Source of the DNA: CAVQCJ01 sp963711005
GTDB lineage: Bacteria > Actinomycetota > Actinomycetes > Prado026
Assembly: GCA_963711005.1 (NCBI GenBank)
Contig: CAVQCJ010000002.1
Span: forward strand, 1,488,001-1,552,000
Length of the DNA: 64,000 bases
Reading direction: 5' to 3'
Position 1 is the stretch's first letter. Every line of letters begins with the position of its first letter. Positions 43,972-51,392 of this stretch are shown in pieces. The translations under genes were made by a program, and so were the position numbers. The notes under the pieces were generated by a model that worked only from the letters and a program-made list of their open reading frames with translations, searched no databases and had not been told where the DNA came from.

Positions 43972-44272
43972 CTTCGAAAATTGACAGGGCCCCTCGGAGT
44001 ATGAGTCCGAGGGGCCCTGCGTGACCGTCCGTCGCCGCCTTCGGTTGCCCGAAGACGACGACTGGTCCGCCTCGACGTGCGGCCGGTGGCTTCCCGGTTG
44101 CCCGGTGCCCTCCGGTTCGGTCGCCCGAGCGGTGCGCTCTCACCCTCCGCGCCGTCGAGCGCGGTCCGCCGAGTTGCCTCGGCGGAACAGATGAACCGCT
44201 TTCCGTCCGGTCCGCCTCACCTCTAAGCCGGTTCCGGGTTGCCCCGGTTCTGGTTCGGTCCGTGAGGACGTG
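43972..44272 (-). ncRNA. Long structured leader RNA or sRNA, GNRA-rich, candidate new class
   Basis: On the minus strand this region folds into hairpins capped by GCAA loops at 44234-44247 (5 bp), 44166-44185 (8 bp), 44094-44105 (4 bp) and 44031-44062 (14 bp), plus a GCGA-capped hairpin near 44120. The 14-bp stem contains two U-G pairs that would be C-A mismatches on the plus strand, so the RNA runs on the minus strand. It ends in a strong intrinsic terminator (43985-44019). No convincing protein is encoded. It may be an attenuator leader for the SHOCT gene or an independent sRNA. It does not match the consensus of RNase P, tmRNA or common riboswitches as I know them. Confidence 0.65.
43985..44019 (-). 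terminator. Intrinsic terminator in front of the SHOCT gene
   Basis: A perfect 14-bp GC-rich stem (43985-43998 with 44006-44019) with a 7-nt loop is followed on the minus strand by TCAATTTTCG, a U-rich tail that is rare in this GC-rich genome. Its position before the SHOCT ribosome site suggests transcription attenuation. Confidence 0.85.
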
Positions 44273-44278
44273 AGGAGA

Positions 44279-44308
44279 TTGATAGTCGCTCCGGAGAACA
44301 CTGCACAA
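44279..44308 (-). promoter_or_regulatory. Candidate sigma70-type promoter of the structured RNA
   Basis: On the minus strand TTGTGC (44303-44308) and TATCAA (44279-44284) are 18 bp apart. The predicted start is about 44272, giving a transcript of about 300 nt to the terminator. Confidence 0.5.
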
Positions 44309-44357
44309 GGGTTTGCGAGAGGTGGGTTTTCTGGCTGTCACCACCCACAGGTCCGTC

Positions 44358-44401
44358 CACAGGACTGTGCGCGCAAACCACGATGTCTGCACAGGCCTGT
44401 G
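44358..44401. promoter_or_regulatory. Pair of CACAGGNCTGTG dyads upstream of the structured RNA promoter
   Basis: Two 12-bp dyads lie at 44358-44369 and 44390-44401, exactly 32 bp apart centre to centre (about three helix turns). The second extends to a perfect 16-bp palindrome (44388-44403). They sit in a locally less GC-rich stretch about 50-95 bp upstream of the candidate -35 box, suitable for an activator dimer pair. Confidence 0.5.
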
Positions 44402-44481
44402 CACAAAACTCGTGGACGACGAACGCGTCATCGATGTCGACTCGAGGTCGCCGACGACTGACCGGCAACGGTCGGACGTCC

Positions 44482-45459
44482 TCAGGCACGGGACGGGGAG
44501 TACCCCCGTTGGCCCCCCGGTCGACGGTCCGACCCGTCGGCACTCCCCGTCCCGGCGGCGGAACCGTAAGGGGTAACCGGGCTGACCTCGGCATCGACCG
44601 GCCGGGCCAGTCCGTGCGTCTCCACCGCCGCGGTGTCCGGGTTCGTGATCACCCGGAAGTCTGTGTCCAGCCAGCACCAGCCGCCCCCGGCCGCCGGCAG
44701 CCGCACCTGGCGCCGGAAGCGGCCGTGCCCGCGACGTACCGCCTCGTCCCGCAGCGGCATGAGCACAGCGCGGTCGTCCGGGTGCGTGAGCCGGCCGACC
44801 GGCCGGCCGACCACGTCGGCTGCGCGCAGACCGGTCGCGGCCTCGAACGCTTCGTTGACGTAGACGACCACCCCGTCGCACGAGCGGTAGACGATCGGAC
44901 GCGAGCGGCCGGCCGCCGCGGGCTGGCGCAGGTACTTGTGCCGCACGTTGACGATCTGGGTCTTCGACAGCTGCAGGCGGCGGGCGAGCTGGCGCGGGGT
45001 GTAGCCGTCCGCCAGCGTGTTCATGATCGCCTCGTCGCGCAGGTCGCGCAGCTCGGCCAGCCACCGCGCGCCGTCGTCCACGAGGATCGTCAGCAGCTCG
45101 GCCCGCTCCGCGTCGGTCCGGAGCGCGTCGAGGGTGTCGGCGAAGCTGCCGTGGAAGTCGTCGCCGCGCCGGACGAGCTCGCTGAAGTCCTGCCGGTGCG
45201 CCACCGGGCTGTGGTCGCTCGGGAGCTCCTCGCGCCAGGCCCGGTAGACCAGCTGCTGGAGGGCGCGGAAGCTCGCGTGCTGGCGGTCCAGCAGCAGGCG
45301 GCTGAGCCGGATCCGCTCCGCGGGTTCGGGCAGCGCCTCGATCCGGTCCATGAACGAACGGCCGTTGTCGCGGCCCCAGGAGGTGGCGCAGGCGTCGTCC
45401 CAGATCCGCCGCGCTTCGTCGGACAGCTGGTCGGCGTGTGGGTCCCCTCCGGTGCGCAC
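44482..45459 (-). CDS. PAS-domain regulator with internal helix-turn-helix
   Basis: A 325-residue protein. An N-terminal helical region is followed near residue 155 by a helix-turn-helix (YTPRQLARRLQLSKTQIVNVRHKYLR) and near 185-290 by a PAS domain (RSCDGVVVYVNEAFEAATGLRAADVVGRPVGRLTHPDDRAVLM ... WLDTDFRVI). It may be a sensor that binds DNA directly. The GTG at 45459 has GGAG 5 nt upstream. A 13-bp inverted repeat (44489-44501 with 44542-44554) lies within its last codons and may end its transcript. Signal and targets are unknown; the nearby RNA promoter is one possibility. Confidence 0.75.
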   Translation of the reverse strand: MRTGGDPHADQLSDEARRIWDDACATSWGRDNGRSFMDRIEALPEPAERIRLSRLLLDRQHASFRALQQLVYRAWREELPSDHSPVAHRQDFSELVRRGDDFHGSFADTLDALRTDAERAELLTILVDDGARWLAELRDLRDEAIMNTLADGYTPRQLARRLQLSKTQIVNVRHKYLRQPAAAGRSRPIVYRSCDGVVVYVNEAFEAATGLRAADVVGRPVGRLTHPDDRAVLMPLRDEAVRRGHGRFRRQVRLPAAGGGWCWLDTDFRVITNPDTAAVETHGLARPVDAEVSPVTPYGSAAGTGSADGSDRRPGGQRGYSPSRA

Positions 45460-45590
45460 TGCGGCTCCTGACCTGACGCGGTCCGGCCCCTGTGCCGGAC
45501 CGGGTACGGCCGGGGACTGTACCGGCGAAGCCGCCATGATCCCCAACCGTCGTTCGCGGCCGGTTCGGGACCGCCGCCATGATGGGCGTC

Positions 45591-46535
45591 GTGTCCACGC
45601 CCGAGACAGCCCGCGCGGCCGTGCCCTGGTTCGACGCCGACCGCGTGGTCGGGCTGCTGCCCATGAGCGAGGCGATCGACGTCCTGGAGGCGGCGCTCGT
45701 CGCCGGGCTGGACCCCGCCGCCGGCCCACCGCGGGTGATCGTCGACACCGAGCACGGACAGCTGCTCATGATGCCCGCCGAGTCGGTGGGACGGGTCGGG
45801 GTGAAGCTCGTGACGGTCGCGCCTGGCAACGCCGACCGGGGGCTGCCCCGGATCCAGGGTCTCTACGTGCTCATGGACGGCCGGACCCTGACTCCGGTGG
45901 CGCTGCTCGACGGGATCGCCGTGACCTCGCTGCGGACCCCGGCGATGTCGGCGGTGGCCGTGCGGCACCTGGCCGTCGCCGGCGCGGCCGTGCTGGTGGT
46001 GTTCGGCACCGGGCCGCAGGCGTGGGGTCACGTCGAGGCGGTGCGGGCCGTGCGCCCGGTGACCGAGGTGGTCGTCGTCGGCCGGGACAGCGGGCGAACC
46101 CGGGTGTTCGTCGACCGCGTCGCCGAGACCGGGGTACGGGCGTCGGTGGGGGGACCGGAGTCGGTCGCGCGGGCCGACGTCGTGGTCTGCGCCACGACCT
46201 CTGGGGTCCCGCTGTTCGACGGAGAGCTGGTGCCCCAGCACGCGTGCGTGGTCGCGGTCGGTTCGCACGAGCGGGCGCGCAGAGAGCTCGACGCGGTGCT
46301 CATGGGGCGGGCGACGGTCGTCGTCGAGGACGTGGAGACGGCACTGCGGGAGGCGGGCGACGTCGCGATGGCGGTCGACGAAGGGGTCCTCGACATCGCC
46401 GCGCTGGTCCCGGTCGCCGACCTGGTGACCGGTCGGGTCGGCGTGGGCGCCGGCTGTCCGTCGGTCTTCAAGAGCGTCGGCATGGCCTGGCAGGACCTCG
46501 TCGCGGCGACCGAGATCCGGCGGCGGAGCGGGTGA
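45591..46535 (+). CDS. Ornithine cyclodeaminase / mu-crystallin family protein
   Basis: A 314-residue NAD(P)-binding protein. Characteristic segments are the N-terminal VVGLLPMSEAIDVLEAALVAG, VKLVTVAPGNADRGLPRIQGLYVLMDG, SLRTPAMSAVAVRHLA, and the Rossmann loop VVFGTGPQAWGHVEAV. Members are ornithine cyclodeaminases, alanine dehydrogenases or imine reductases, so the substrate is open. The GTG at 45591 is preferred since CATGAT ends 7 nt upstream (leaderless pattern); an ATG at 45579 would add four residues. Overlaps the next gene by 4 bp. Confidence 0.87.
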   Translation: MSTPETARAAVPWFDADRVVGLLPMSEAIDVLEAALVAGLDPAAGPPRVIVDTEHGQLLMMPAESVGRVGVKLVTVAPGNADRGLPRIQGLYVLMDGRTLTPVALLDGIAVTSLRTPAMSAVAVRHLAVAGAAVLVVFGTGPQAWGHVEAVRAVRPVTEVVVVGRDSGRTRVFVDRVAETGVRASVGGPESVARADVVVCATTSGVPLFDGELVPQHACVVAVGSHERARRELDAVLMGRATVVVEDVETALREAGDVAMAVDEGVLDIAALVPVADLVTGRVGVGAGCPSVFKSVGMAWQDLVAATEIRRRSG

Positions 46536-47176
46536 GCGCCCCGGTCGAGATCGACCACGTGCTGGTCGGGGTGCCCGACCTGGACGACGCAGCGGCGACG
46601 CTTCAGGCCCGCTTCGGTCTGACCTCGCTGCCGGGCGGCCGCCACCCAGGCTGGGGCACGGCCAACCGGATCGTGCCGCTCGGCTCTGCGTACCTCGAGC
46701 TGGTCACGGTGGTCGACCGCGGCGAGGCTGCGGGCAGCGCGTTCGGTCGATGGGTGCTCGCGATGCTCGTCGGCGGCCCGGTCTGCGGGTGGGCCGTGCG
46801 GACCGAGGACCTGGACGCCGTCGCCGCCCGGCTCACGCTCGACGTGGCCTCCGGCTCACGGCAGACCGGCTCCGGCCGCCGGCTCCGCTGGCGGACAGCC
46901 GGGGTCGACCAGGCCTCGGCCGAGCCGGCCCTGCCCTTCTTCATCGAGTGGGAACCGGGCACCGTGCTCCCCGGCCGAGCCGAGGTGCACCACGCCGCCG
47001 GTGCGGTGTCGATGGTCGGCGTCGAGGTCGGCGGCAACCCCGGTCGGCTCTCGGGCTGGCTCGGCGGTGAGCCGGCCGGTGTCCAGAGCACCTCCGGGCC
47101 GGCCGTGCTCACGCACCTGGTGCTGACCGCCGGCGCGGACCGGCTCCGCCTCGAGCCCGGCACCCTGCGAGCCTGA
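46532..47176 (+). CDS. Glyoxalase-like (VOC) domain protein
   Basis: A 214-residue protein that starts at the GTG overlapping the OCD stop. The opening IDHVLVGVPDLDDAAATLQARFGL and WGTANRIVPLGSAYLELV are typical of the glyoxalase_3-like branch. The second half (EVHHAAGAVSMVGVEV) forms a second half-domain. Translationally coupled to the OCD/mu-crystallin gene, which suggests a common catabolic function, but the substrate is unknown. Confidence 0.8.
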   Translation: MSAPVEIDHVLVGVPDLDDAAATLQARFGLTSLPGGRHPGWGTANRIVPLGSAYLELVTVVDRGEAAGSAFGRWVLAMLVGGPVCGWAVRTEDLDAVAARLTLDVASGSRQTGSGRRLRWRTAGVDQASAEPALPFFIEWEPGTVLPGRAEVHHAAGAVSMVGVEVGGNPGRLSGWLGGEPAGVQSTSGPAVLTHLVLTAGADRLRLEPGTLRA

Positions 47177-47181
47177 GCCGG

Positions 47182-47655
47182 TCAGGAGACGATGCTCGGG
47201 CCGGTCTCGGTCGGGCCCAGCCGTTCGGCGTGCAGCAGCGCCTCGAAGGCCTCGTTGGGGAACCCCTGCTGCTTCATCGCTCGCCGCAGGTGGCTCAGGT
47301 ACAGCGCGGTCGGCCGGACGAAGTTCGCGATCTGGGCCACCCGGAAGGTGAACGCCTCCGTCGGCCCCTCGGCGCAGTCGACCGTCACCGACTCCTTGCG
47401 CAGTGCCGACTCGTCACCCCGGAACGTCTCCAGCACCGCGAAGGCACGGTCGGGGCCCTGCCAGAGCATCCCCCACACCCGCGCCCCCGGCTCCGGCCGG
47501 ATGTTGGCCACGCCGCCGCCCCAGTCGCGGTCGCGGATCGTGAACTCGAGCGTGTAGTCCTCGAGCGTGGCGGGTCCCACCGCCCGGGCGCCACGGACGC
47601 GCACCGCCATCCGGACCGGGTCGATGTTCGCCCCATAGGCGAAGTACCGCCGCAC
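47182..47655 (-). CDS. Gamma-glutamylcyclotransferase-fold (GGCT/AIG2-like) protein
   Basis: A 157-residue protein starting MRRYFAYGANIDP, close to the YGSN substrate loop of GGCT enzymes, with the barrel motif GGVANIRPEPGARVWGMLW. The catalytic glutamate could be in AVLETFRGDE. The family releases 5-oxoproline from gamma-glutamyl amino acids, but related proteins have other roles. The GTG at 47655 is leaderless (TAGCGT 6 nt upstream). It is convergent with the VOC gene with 5 bp between stops. Confidence 0.85.
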   Translation of the reverse strand: MRRYFAYGANIDPVRMAVRVRGARAVGPATLEDYTLEFTIRDRDWGGGVANIRPEPGARVWGMLWQGPDRAFAVLETFRGDESALRKESVTVDCAEGPTEAFTFRVAQIANFVRPTALYLSHLRRAMKQQGFPNEAFEALLHAERLGPTETGPSIVS

Positions 47656-47661
47656 GAGGGG

Positions 47662-47667
47662 ACGCTA
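47662..47667 (-). promoter_or_regulatory. Leaderless -10 element for the GGCT gene
   Basis: On the minus strand TAGCGT ends 6 nt before the GTG at 47655. It includes the stop codon of the upstream SRPBCC remnant. Confidence 0.5.
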
Positions 47668-47984
47668 TCGACCGCGCGAGCGCCCGGCCAAGCCGGTGGC
47701 GGCCGTCGCGGCGCGCCGCTCGGCCTCCTTGATGAACGGCGTGAAGTTGATGCCGTAGAAGAGGTGCTTGAGGAACGGCTTCATCACCACGCCGGTGACC
47801 CGGCTCATGCTCTGCGAGGCGTCGATCGTGAGCGTCGAGTGGGTCGCGTCCACGGCGTGGATGGTCCACGTCGAGCGGGCCGAGCTTGCGCCCCTTGTAG
47901 GTGCGCTCGATCGTCGGGTCCTCGCCGCCCGTACGGACGACGCTAGGAGCGCGGGCCGGCCGCTCGAATCGGCGATCTCGCCAG
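47665..47984 (-). pseudogene. C-terminal remnant of an SRPBCC-like protein
   Basis: The stretch STWTIHAVDATHSTLTIDAS followed by MKPFLKHLFYGINFTPFIKEAERRAA resembles the C-terminal beta-strand and long helix of SRPBCC/polyketide-cyclase-like proteins. Upstream, a fitting segment (TGGEDPTIERTYKGRKLGP) is in a different frame, and no start codon or N-terminal half is present. I read it as a truncated, frameshifted remnant. The serine hydrolase gene ends directly upstream at 47985. Sequence error cannot be excluded. Confidence 0.45.
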
Positions 47985-49148
47985 TCAGGCGGCGGCTGCC
48001 CCGCCCCAGCTGACCCGCCGCAGCAGGTCGAAGAGCCCGTCGTAGTCGTAGGCGGCCGTGGTGTTGGCCATCACGACCATGCCGAGGTCGAGCTCCGGGT
48101 AGAGCCGCATGGCGTTGAAGAAGCCGCCGCCCGAGCCCAGGTGCTCGACGAACGAGGGGGAGGCCGCGGCGTCCTCCGGCTTGCGGAACCAGCCCTGGCC
48201 GAGGTCGAACGGCCGCCCCGGCGAACGGATGTCGCGCATGGCCCGAGCCGTCTCCGGACGCAGGACCTGGTACCTGCCGATGCTCCCGTCGGCCAGGTGC
48301 AGCGCGGCCAGCCGCGCCGCCTCCACGACGTTGCCGACCAGCCCGCCGTAGCCGGGGCCGTCCACGAGGAACGGCCGGAACGCCTGGAACGCCCCGTGCC
48401 GGTCCCCGACGATCCCGGGCGGCAGCACGGCCCGGAACGCCGGGACGACCAGCCGGGGCGTGCGCACGTAGCCGACGGCACGGTCGGCGCCCTCGACGTA
48501 GGCGTAGCCGGTCGTGGTCATCCCGGCCGGCTCGAGCACCTGGGCGCGGACGTAGTCGGTGAACGGCTGCTCGGCGGCCCGCGCCACAGCCTCGGCGAGG
48601 ATGAGATAGCCGAGGTTGGAGTACCGCGCCTGCTGTCCGACCGGGTACTTGGGCCGGCCGTGCCGGGCCAGCCGGCGGGCGAGGAGCTCGGCCGGGTCCG
48701 GGGCCGGCCGGTCGGCCGGGCGCACCCAGCGGATCGGCGGCGGGTTCGCGACACCGGCGGTGTGGTTCAGCAGCTGGCCGATCCGGGGCTGCACGGACGG
48801 GGTCCGAGCGCGGTAGCCGGGGACGTACTCGACGATCGGGGCGGCCAGGTCCAGGCGGCCCTCGTCGGCCAGCCGCAGCGCCGCTGTCGCGGTCGCGATC
48901 TTGGACATCGAGAACCACAGGTAGTCGGTCCGGTCCGTGGCGGCCCGGCCGGTGCCGAGGTCGGCTGCGCCGAAGCCCGCCGAGTAGAGGGGCCGGTCGT
49001 GCCGGGTGACGGCCACCGAGAGGCCGGGTACCCGGCCGCCGGCCGTCAGCGCGGCGGCGCGGTCACGGAAGCGGCGGAGCTGCTCGTCGTCGAGCCGGTC
49101 GTTGCCGGAAGCCGTGGTCATCGGAGTGCCCCTGTGTTCAGTGCTCAT
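47985..49148 (-). CDS. Serine hydrolase of the class C beta-lactamase family
   Basis: A 387-residue penicillin-binding-protein-fold hydrolase. The SxxK motif is Ser80-Met-Ser-Lys83 in YLWFSMSKIATA, the YxN motif is in ARYSNLGYLILAE, and the third motif region is near HLGSGGGFFNAM. No signal peptide is seen, so it is likely a cytoplasmic esterase or peptidase rather than a resistance beta-lactamase. It overlaps the MarR gene by 11 bp and is probably regulated by it. Confidence 0.87.
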   Translation of the reverse strand: MSTEHRGTPMTTASGNDRLDDEQLRRFRDRAAALTAGGRVPGLSVAVTRHDRPLYSAGFGAADLGTGRAATDRTDYLWFSMSKIATATAALRLADEGRLDLAAPIVEYVPGYRARTPSVQPRIGQLLNHTAGVANPPPIRWVRPADRPAPDPAELLARRLARHGRPKYPVGQQARYSNLGYLILAEAVARAAEQPFTDYVRAQVLEPAGMTTTGYAYVEGADRAVGYVRTPRLVVPAFRAVLPPGIVGDRHGAFQAFRPFLVDGPGYGGLVGNVVEAARLAALHLADGSIGRYQVLRPETARAMRDIRSPGRPFDLGQGWFRKPEDAAASPSFVEHLGSGGGFFNAMRLYPELDLGMVVMANTTAAYDYDGLFDLLRRVSWGGAAAA

Positions 49149-49758
49149 CTCGGTCTCCGTGCGGTTGGGTGCGGACGAAGTCGACGTAGCGCAGGACCAG
49201 CCGCTCCTGCCCGGGCGTCAGCTGGTCCCCCGGGTACGTCAGGTGCGCGGCCGCGTCGGCGGTCGCGGCGGCGGACAGGGTGTAGGGACGGTCGTCGAGC
49301 CCGGCCGTGCGGCGCAGGACCGCGTCCAGCCGCTGCAGCGCGACCCGCTGCGACCACTCGTCGCTCGACAGCGCGTCGGACACCTCCCGCATCACGACGA
49401 GGAACGGCCCGGCCGCCGCCGCGTGCGCCTGGACACCGGACGGGCTGAGGCCGACCAGGTACGACCGGCCGTCGTCGGGGTTCGGGCGCTGCTCGGAGTG
49501 GCCGCGGGCCGCCATCCGCTTGAGCGCGGCGGAGACCGTGGTCGCCCGCATCCCCGTCCAGCGGGAGATACGGCCGGGCGTGGCCGGCCCGAAGACGCGC
49601 AGCAGCGAGTACAGGCCGAAGTCGTCCCCGGACAGATCGGACTCGTCCAGCGCCCCGTCGAGCAGGCCCGACGTGAGGTGCATGAGCAGCCATACGTCGA
49701 ACAGCAACGACATCTCCTGGGGGCGGGCGTTGGGCTCGGTGGGCTGGGGTCCGGTCAT
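49138..49758 (-). CDS. MarR-family transcriptional regulator
   Basis: A 206-residue winged-helix regulator: YSLLRVFGPATPGRISRWTGMRATTVSAALKRMAARGHSEQRPNPDDGRSYLVGLS. The C-terminal part is longer than in typical MarR. It is the first gene of a two-gene operon with the serine hydrolase. The start is leaderless, with TAGGTT 6 nt upstream. Two direct repeats containing CTGCGA lie just upstream (49770-49800) and could be its operator. Confidence 0.88.
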   Translation of the reverse strand: MTGPQPTEPNARPQEMSLLFDVWLLMHLTSGLLDGALDESDLSGDDFGLYSLLRVFGPATPGRISRWTGMRATTVSAALKRMAARGHSEQRPNPDDGRSYLVGLSPSGVQAHAAAAGPFLVVMREVSDALSSDEWSQRVALQRLDAVLRRTAGLDDRPYTLSAAATADAAAHLTYPGDQLTPGQERLVLRYVDFVRTQPHGDRDEH

Positions 49759-49764
49759 GGCAGG

Positions 49765-49770
49765 AACCTA
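49765..49770 (-). promoter_or_regulatory. Leaderless -10 element for marR
   Basis: On the minus strand TAGGTT ends 6 nt before the ATG at 49758. Confidence 0.5.
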
Positions 49771-49843
49771 CCATCTCGCAGAAGGTATTGCAACATCGCA
49801 GTATCTCTCCACAGTCCTCCTCGGCCGGACCCGCCGGCCGACT

Positions 49844-50659
49844 GTGGTCGCCCGTGGCCTCGGCGTCGGTGTCCGGATGCCGGTGGCGGTCGGCGCGTAC
49901 TACCGGTCGCAGTTCCTCAACACCACGCTGCCCGGCGGAGTGCTCGGCGACGTGGACCGCGCGGTCCGCCACGGCCGCGACGCCGGCGACGTCGGCCGCG
50001 GGCTGCGGGCCGTCGGCTGGGAGCGCTCGGCCGGGCAGGCCGTCCAGATCGTGCTCACGCTGACCGTTCTCATCGTGTTGCCGTCGCCGGTGCGGGCGTG
50101 GGTGCCGGTGGCCCTCACAGTGCTCGCCGCCAGCGGGCTGGTTGCGGTGCTGGTGCTGCGAGCCTTGCCCACCGAGGGCCGTTCGCGCTGGGCCCGGGCC
50201 CGCCGTGCCGCCGGTGCCGACGTCCGCGACGCGCTCTTCGCGCGGAAGGCATGGCCGGCCATCGTGCTCACGTCCGTCGTCGTGGTGACCGGTCACGCGA
50301 CGACGTTCCTGATCGCTGCGCGGACCGCCGGCGTGACCGTGTCGCCGGTACGGATGCTGCCGCTGGCGTTGTTCGTTCTCGTCGCCATGGGCGTGCCGGC
50401 CAACCTCGGCGGGTGGGGGCCGCGTGAGGGCGTGGCCGCCTGGGTGTTCGCGATGGCCGGGCTCGGCGCCGCGCAGGGCCTGGCCACCGCGGTCGTGTAC
50501 GGCGTGATGGTGCTGGTCGCGAGCCTGCCCGGAGCCGTGCTGCTGCTGGTGTCCCGGCTGCGCCGCGCCCTGCCCGCGCGCGCTGCTGCGGTCGCGCCGG
50601 TCGCGTGGCGGCTGACCGTGCCCGCGCCCGTGGTGCGGGAGGGGATGGCGCATGTCTGA
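49844..50659 (+). CDS. LPG-synthase-like (UPF0104/AglD) membrane protein, probably 5'-truncated
   Basis: The readable protein (271 residues from the GTG at 49844) contains FLNTTLPGGVLGDVDRAVRHGRDAGD, the hallmark of LPG_synthase_TM proteins, and about six helices, with PANLGGWGPREGVAAWVFAMAGLG near the end. Family members are usually 300-340 residues and begin with one or two helices before this motif; here the first ~50 residues are missing. Either the true start is not where I place it or a rearrangement next to the MarR gene removed the 5' end. It overlaps the RibD-like gene by 8 bp. Confidence 0.65.
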   Translation: MVARGLGVGVRMPVAVGAYYRSQFLNTTLPGGVLGDVDRAVRHGRDAGDVGRGLRAVGWERSAGQAVQIVLTLTVLIVLPSPVRAWVPVALTVLAASGLVAVLVLRALPTEGRSRWARARRAAGADVRDALFARKAWPAIVLTSVVVVTGHATTFLIAARTAGVTVSPVRMLPLALFVLVAMGVPANLGGWGPREGVAAWVFAMAGLGAAQGLATAVVYGVMVLVASLPGAVLLLVSRLRRALPARAAAVAPVAWRLTVPAPVVREGMAHV

Positions 50660-51344
50660 CCGTCCGTACACCCTGCTCAGCTGCGGCATGTCCATCGACG
50701 GCTACCTCGACGGCGCGACCGAGGAACGGCTGCTGCTGTCCAACGATGCCGACCTCGACCGGGTCGACTCCGTCCGGGCCGCTTGCGACGCGATCCTCGT
50801 CGGCGCGTCGACCATCCGGAACGACAACCCGCGGCTGCTGGTGCGCGAGGCCGCCCGGCAGGACGCCCGCGTCGCCGCGGGGCTGGCCCCGTCGCCGATC
50901 AAGGTGACCGTGACCGGGCGCGCGCAGCTCGACCCGTGCGCCCGGTTCTTCGCGACCGGAGACACCCAGAAGCTCGTCTACTGCTCCAGCGCGACGGTGG
51001 CGGTGGCCCGGGCCCGGCTCGGTCCGGTGGCGACGGTGGTCGACGGCGGTCAGCCGGTGCGGATGCAGTGGCTCAGCGAGGACCTGCACGAGCGCGGGGT
51101 CCGGCGACTGATGGTCGAGGGCGGCGGGACAGTGCACACGCAGTTCCTCACCGCCGGGCTCGCGGACGAGCTGCATCTCGTCGTCGCGCCGTTCTTCGTC
51201 GGCGACTCCCGGGCGCGGCGGTTCGTCAGCGACGGGCGGTTCCCGTGGAACCCGGGCCGGCGCGCGACCCTGGCGGAGGTCCGGCGGATGGACGACGTCG
51301 TCCTGCTCCGATACGCCCTGTCGGACCGCTTCCGCATGGACTGA
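50652..51344 (+). CDS. RibD C-terminal-domain (dihydrofolate-reductase-fold) reductase
   Basis: A 230-residue protein of the RibD/RibG reductase fold: YTLLSCGMSIDGYLDG at the start, DAILVGASTIRNDNPRLLVR, and LMVEGGGTVHTQFLTAGLADELHLVVAPFFVG. The deaminase domain of full RibD is absent, so it reduces a pyrimidine- or pteridine-like substrate with NADPH. Genes of this type occur in actinomycete clusters with LPG-synthase-like membrane proteins, as here, but the pathway product is unknown. Confidence 0.87.
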   Translation: MSDRPYTLLSCGMSIDGYLDGATEERLLLSNDADLDRVDSVRAACDAILVGASTIRNDNPRLLVREAARQDARVAAGLAPSPIKVTVTGRAQLDPCARFFATGDTQKLVYCSSATVAVARARLGPVATVVDGGQPVRMQWLSEDLHERGVRRLMVEGGGTVHTQFLTAGLADELHLVVAPFFVGDSRARRFVSDGRFPWNPGRRATLAEVRRMDDVVLLRYALSDRFRMD

Positions 51345-51392
51345 CGCGGGAGCGGTAGCGTCGCTGTCCGGGAACGCGAAGAGGAGGTCCCG

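Noticed and set aside
44200..44272. M-box (Mg riboswitch) because of the AGGUGAGGC string in the structured RNA
   Set aside because: Only that short string matches; the other conserved M-box segments as I know them are not present.
43972..44272. RNase P RNA or tmRNA
   Set aside because: The universal RNase P segment GAGGAAAGUCC and the tRNA-like domain of tmRNA are absent.
44489..44554. 13-bp inverted repeat as an independent RNA element
   Set aside because: It lies in the last codons of the PAS regulator; it may serve as a terminator but is explained by the gene's 3' end.
44223..44594. Open frames on both strands across the structured RNA and dyad region
   Set aside because: No family similarity, no ribosome sites, and the DNA is better explained by RNA hairpins, a promoter and a terminator.
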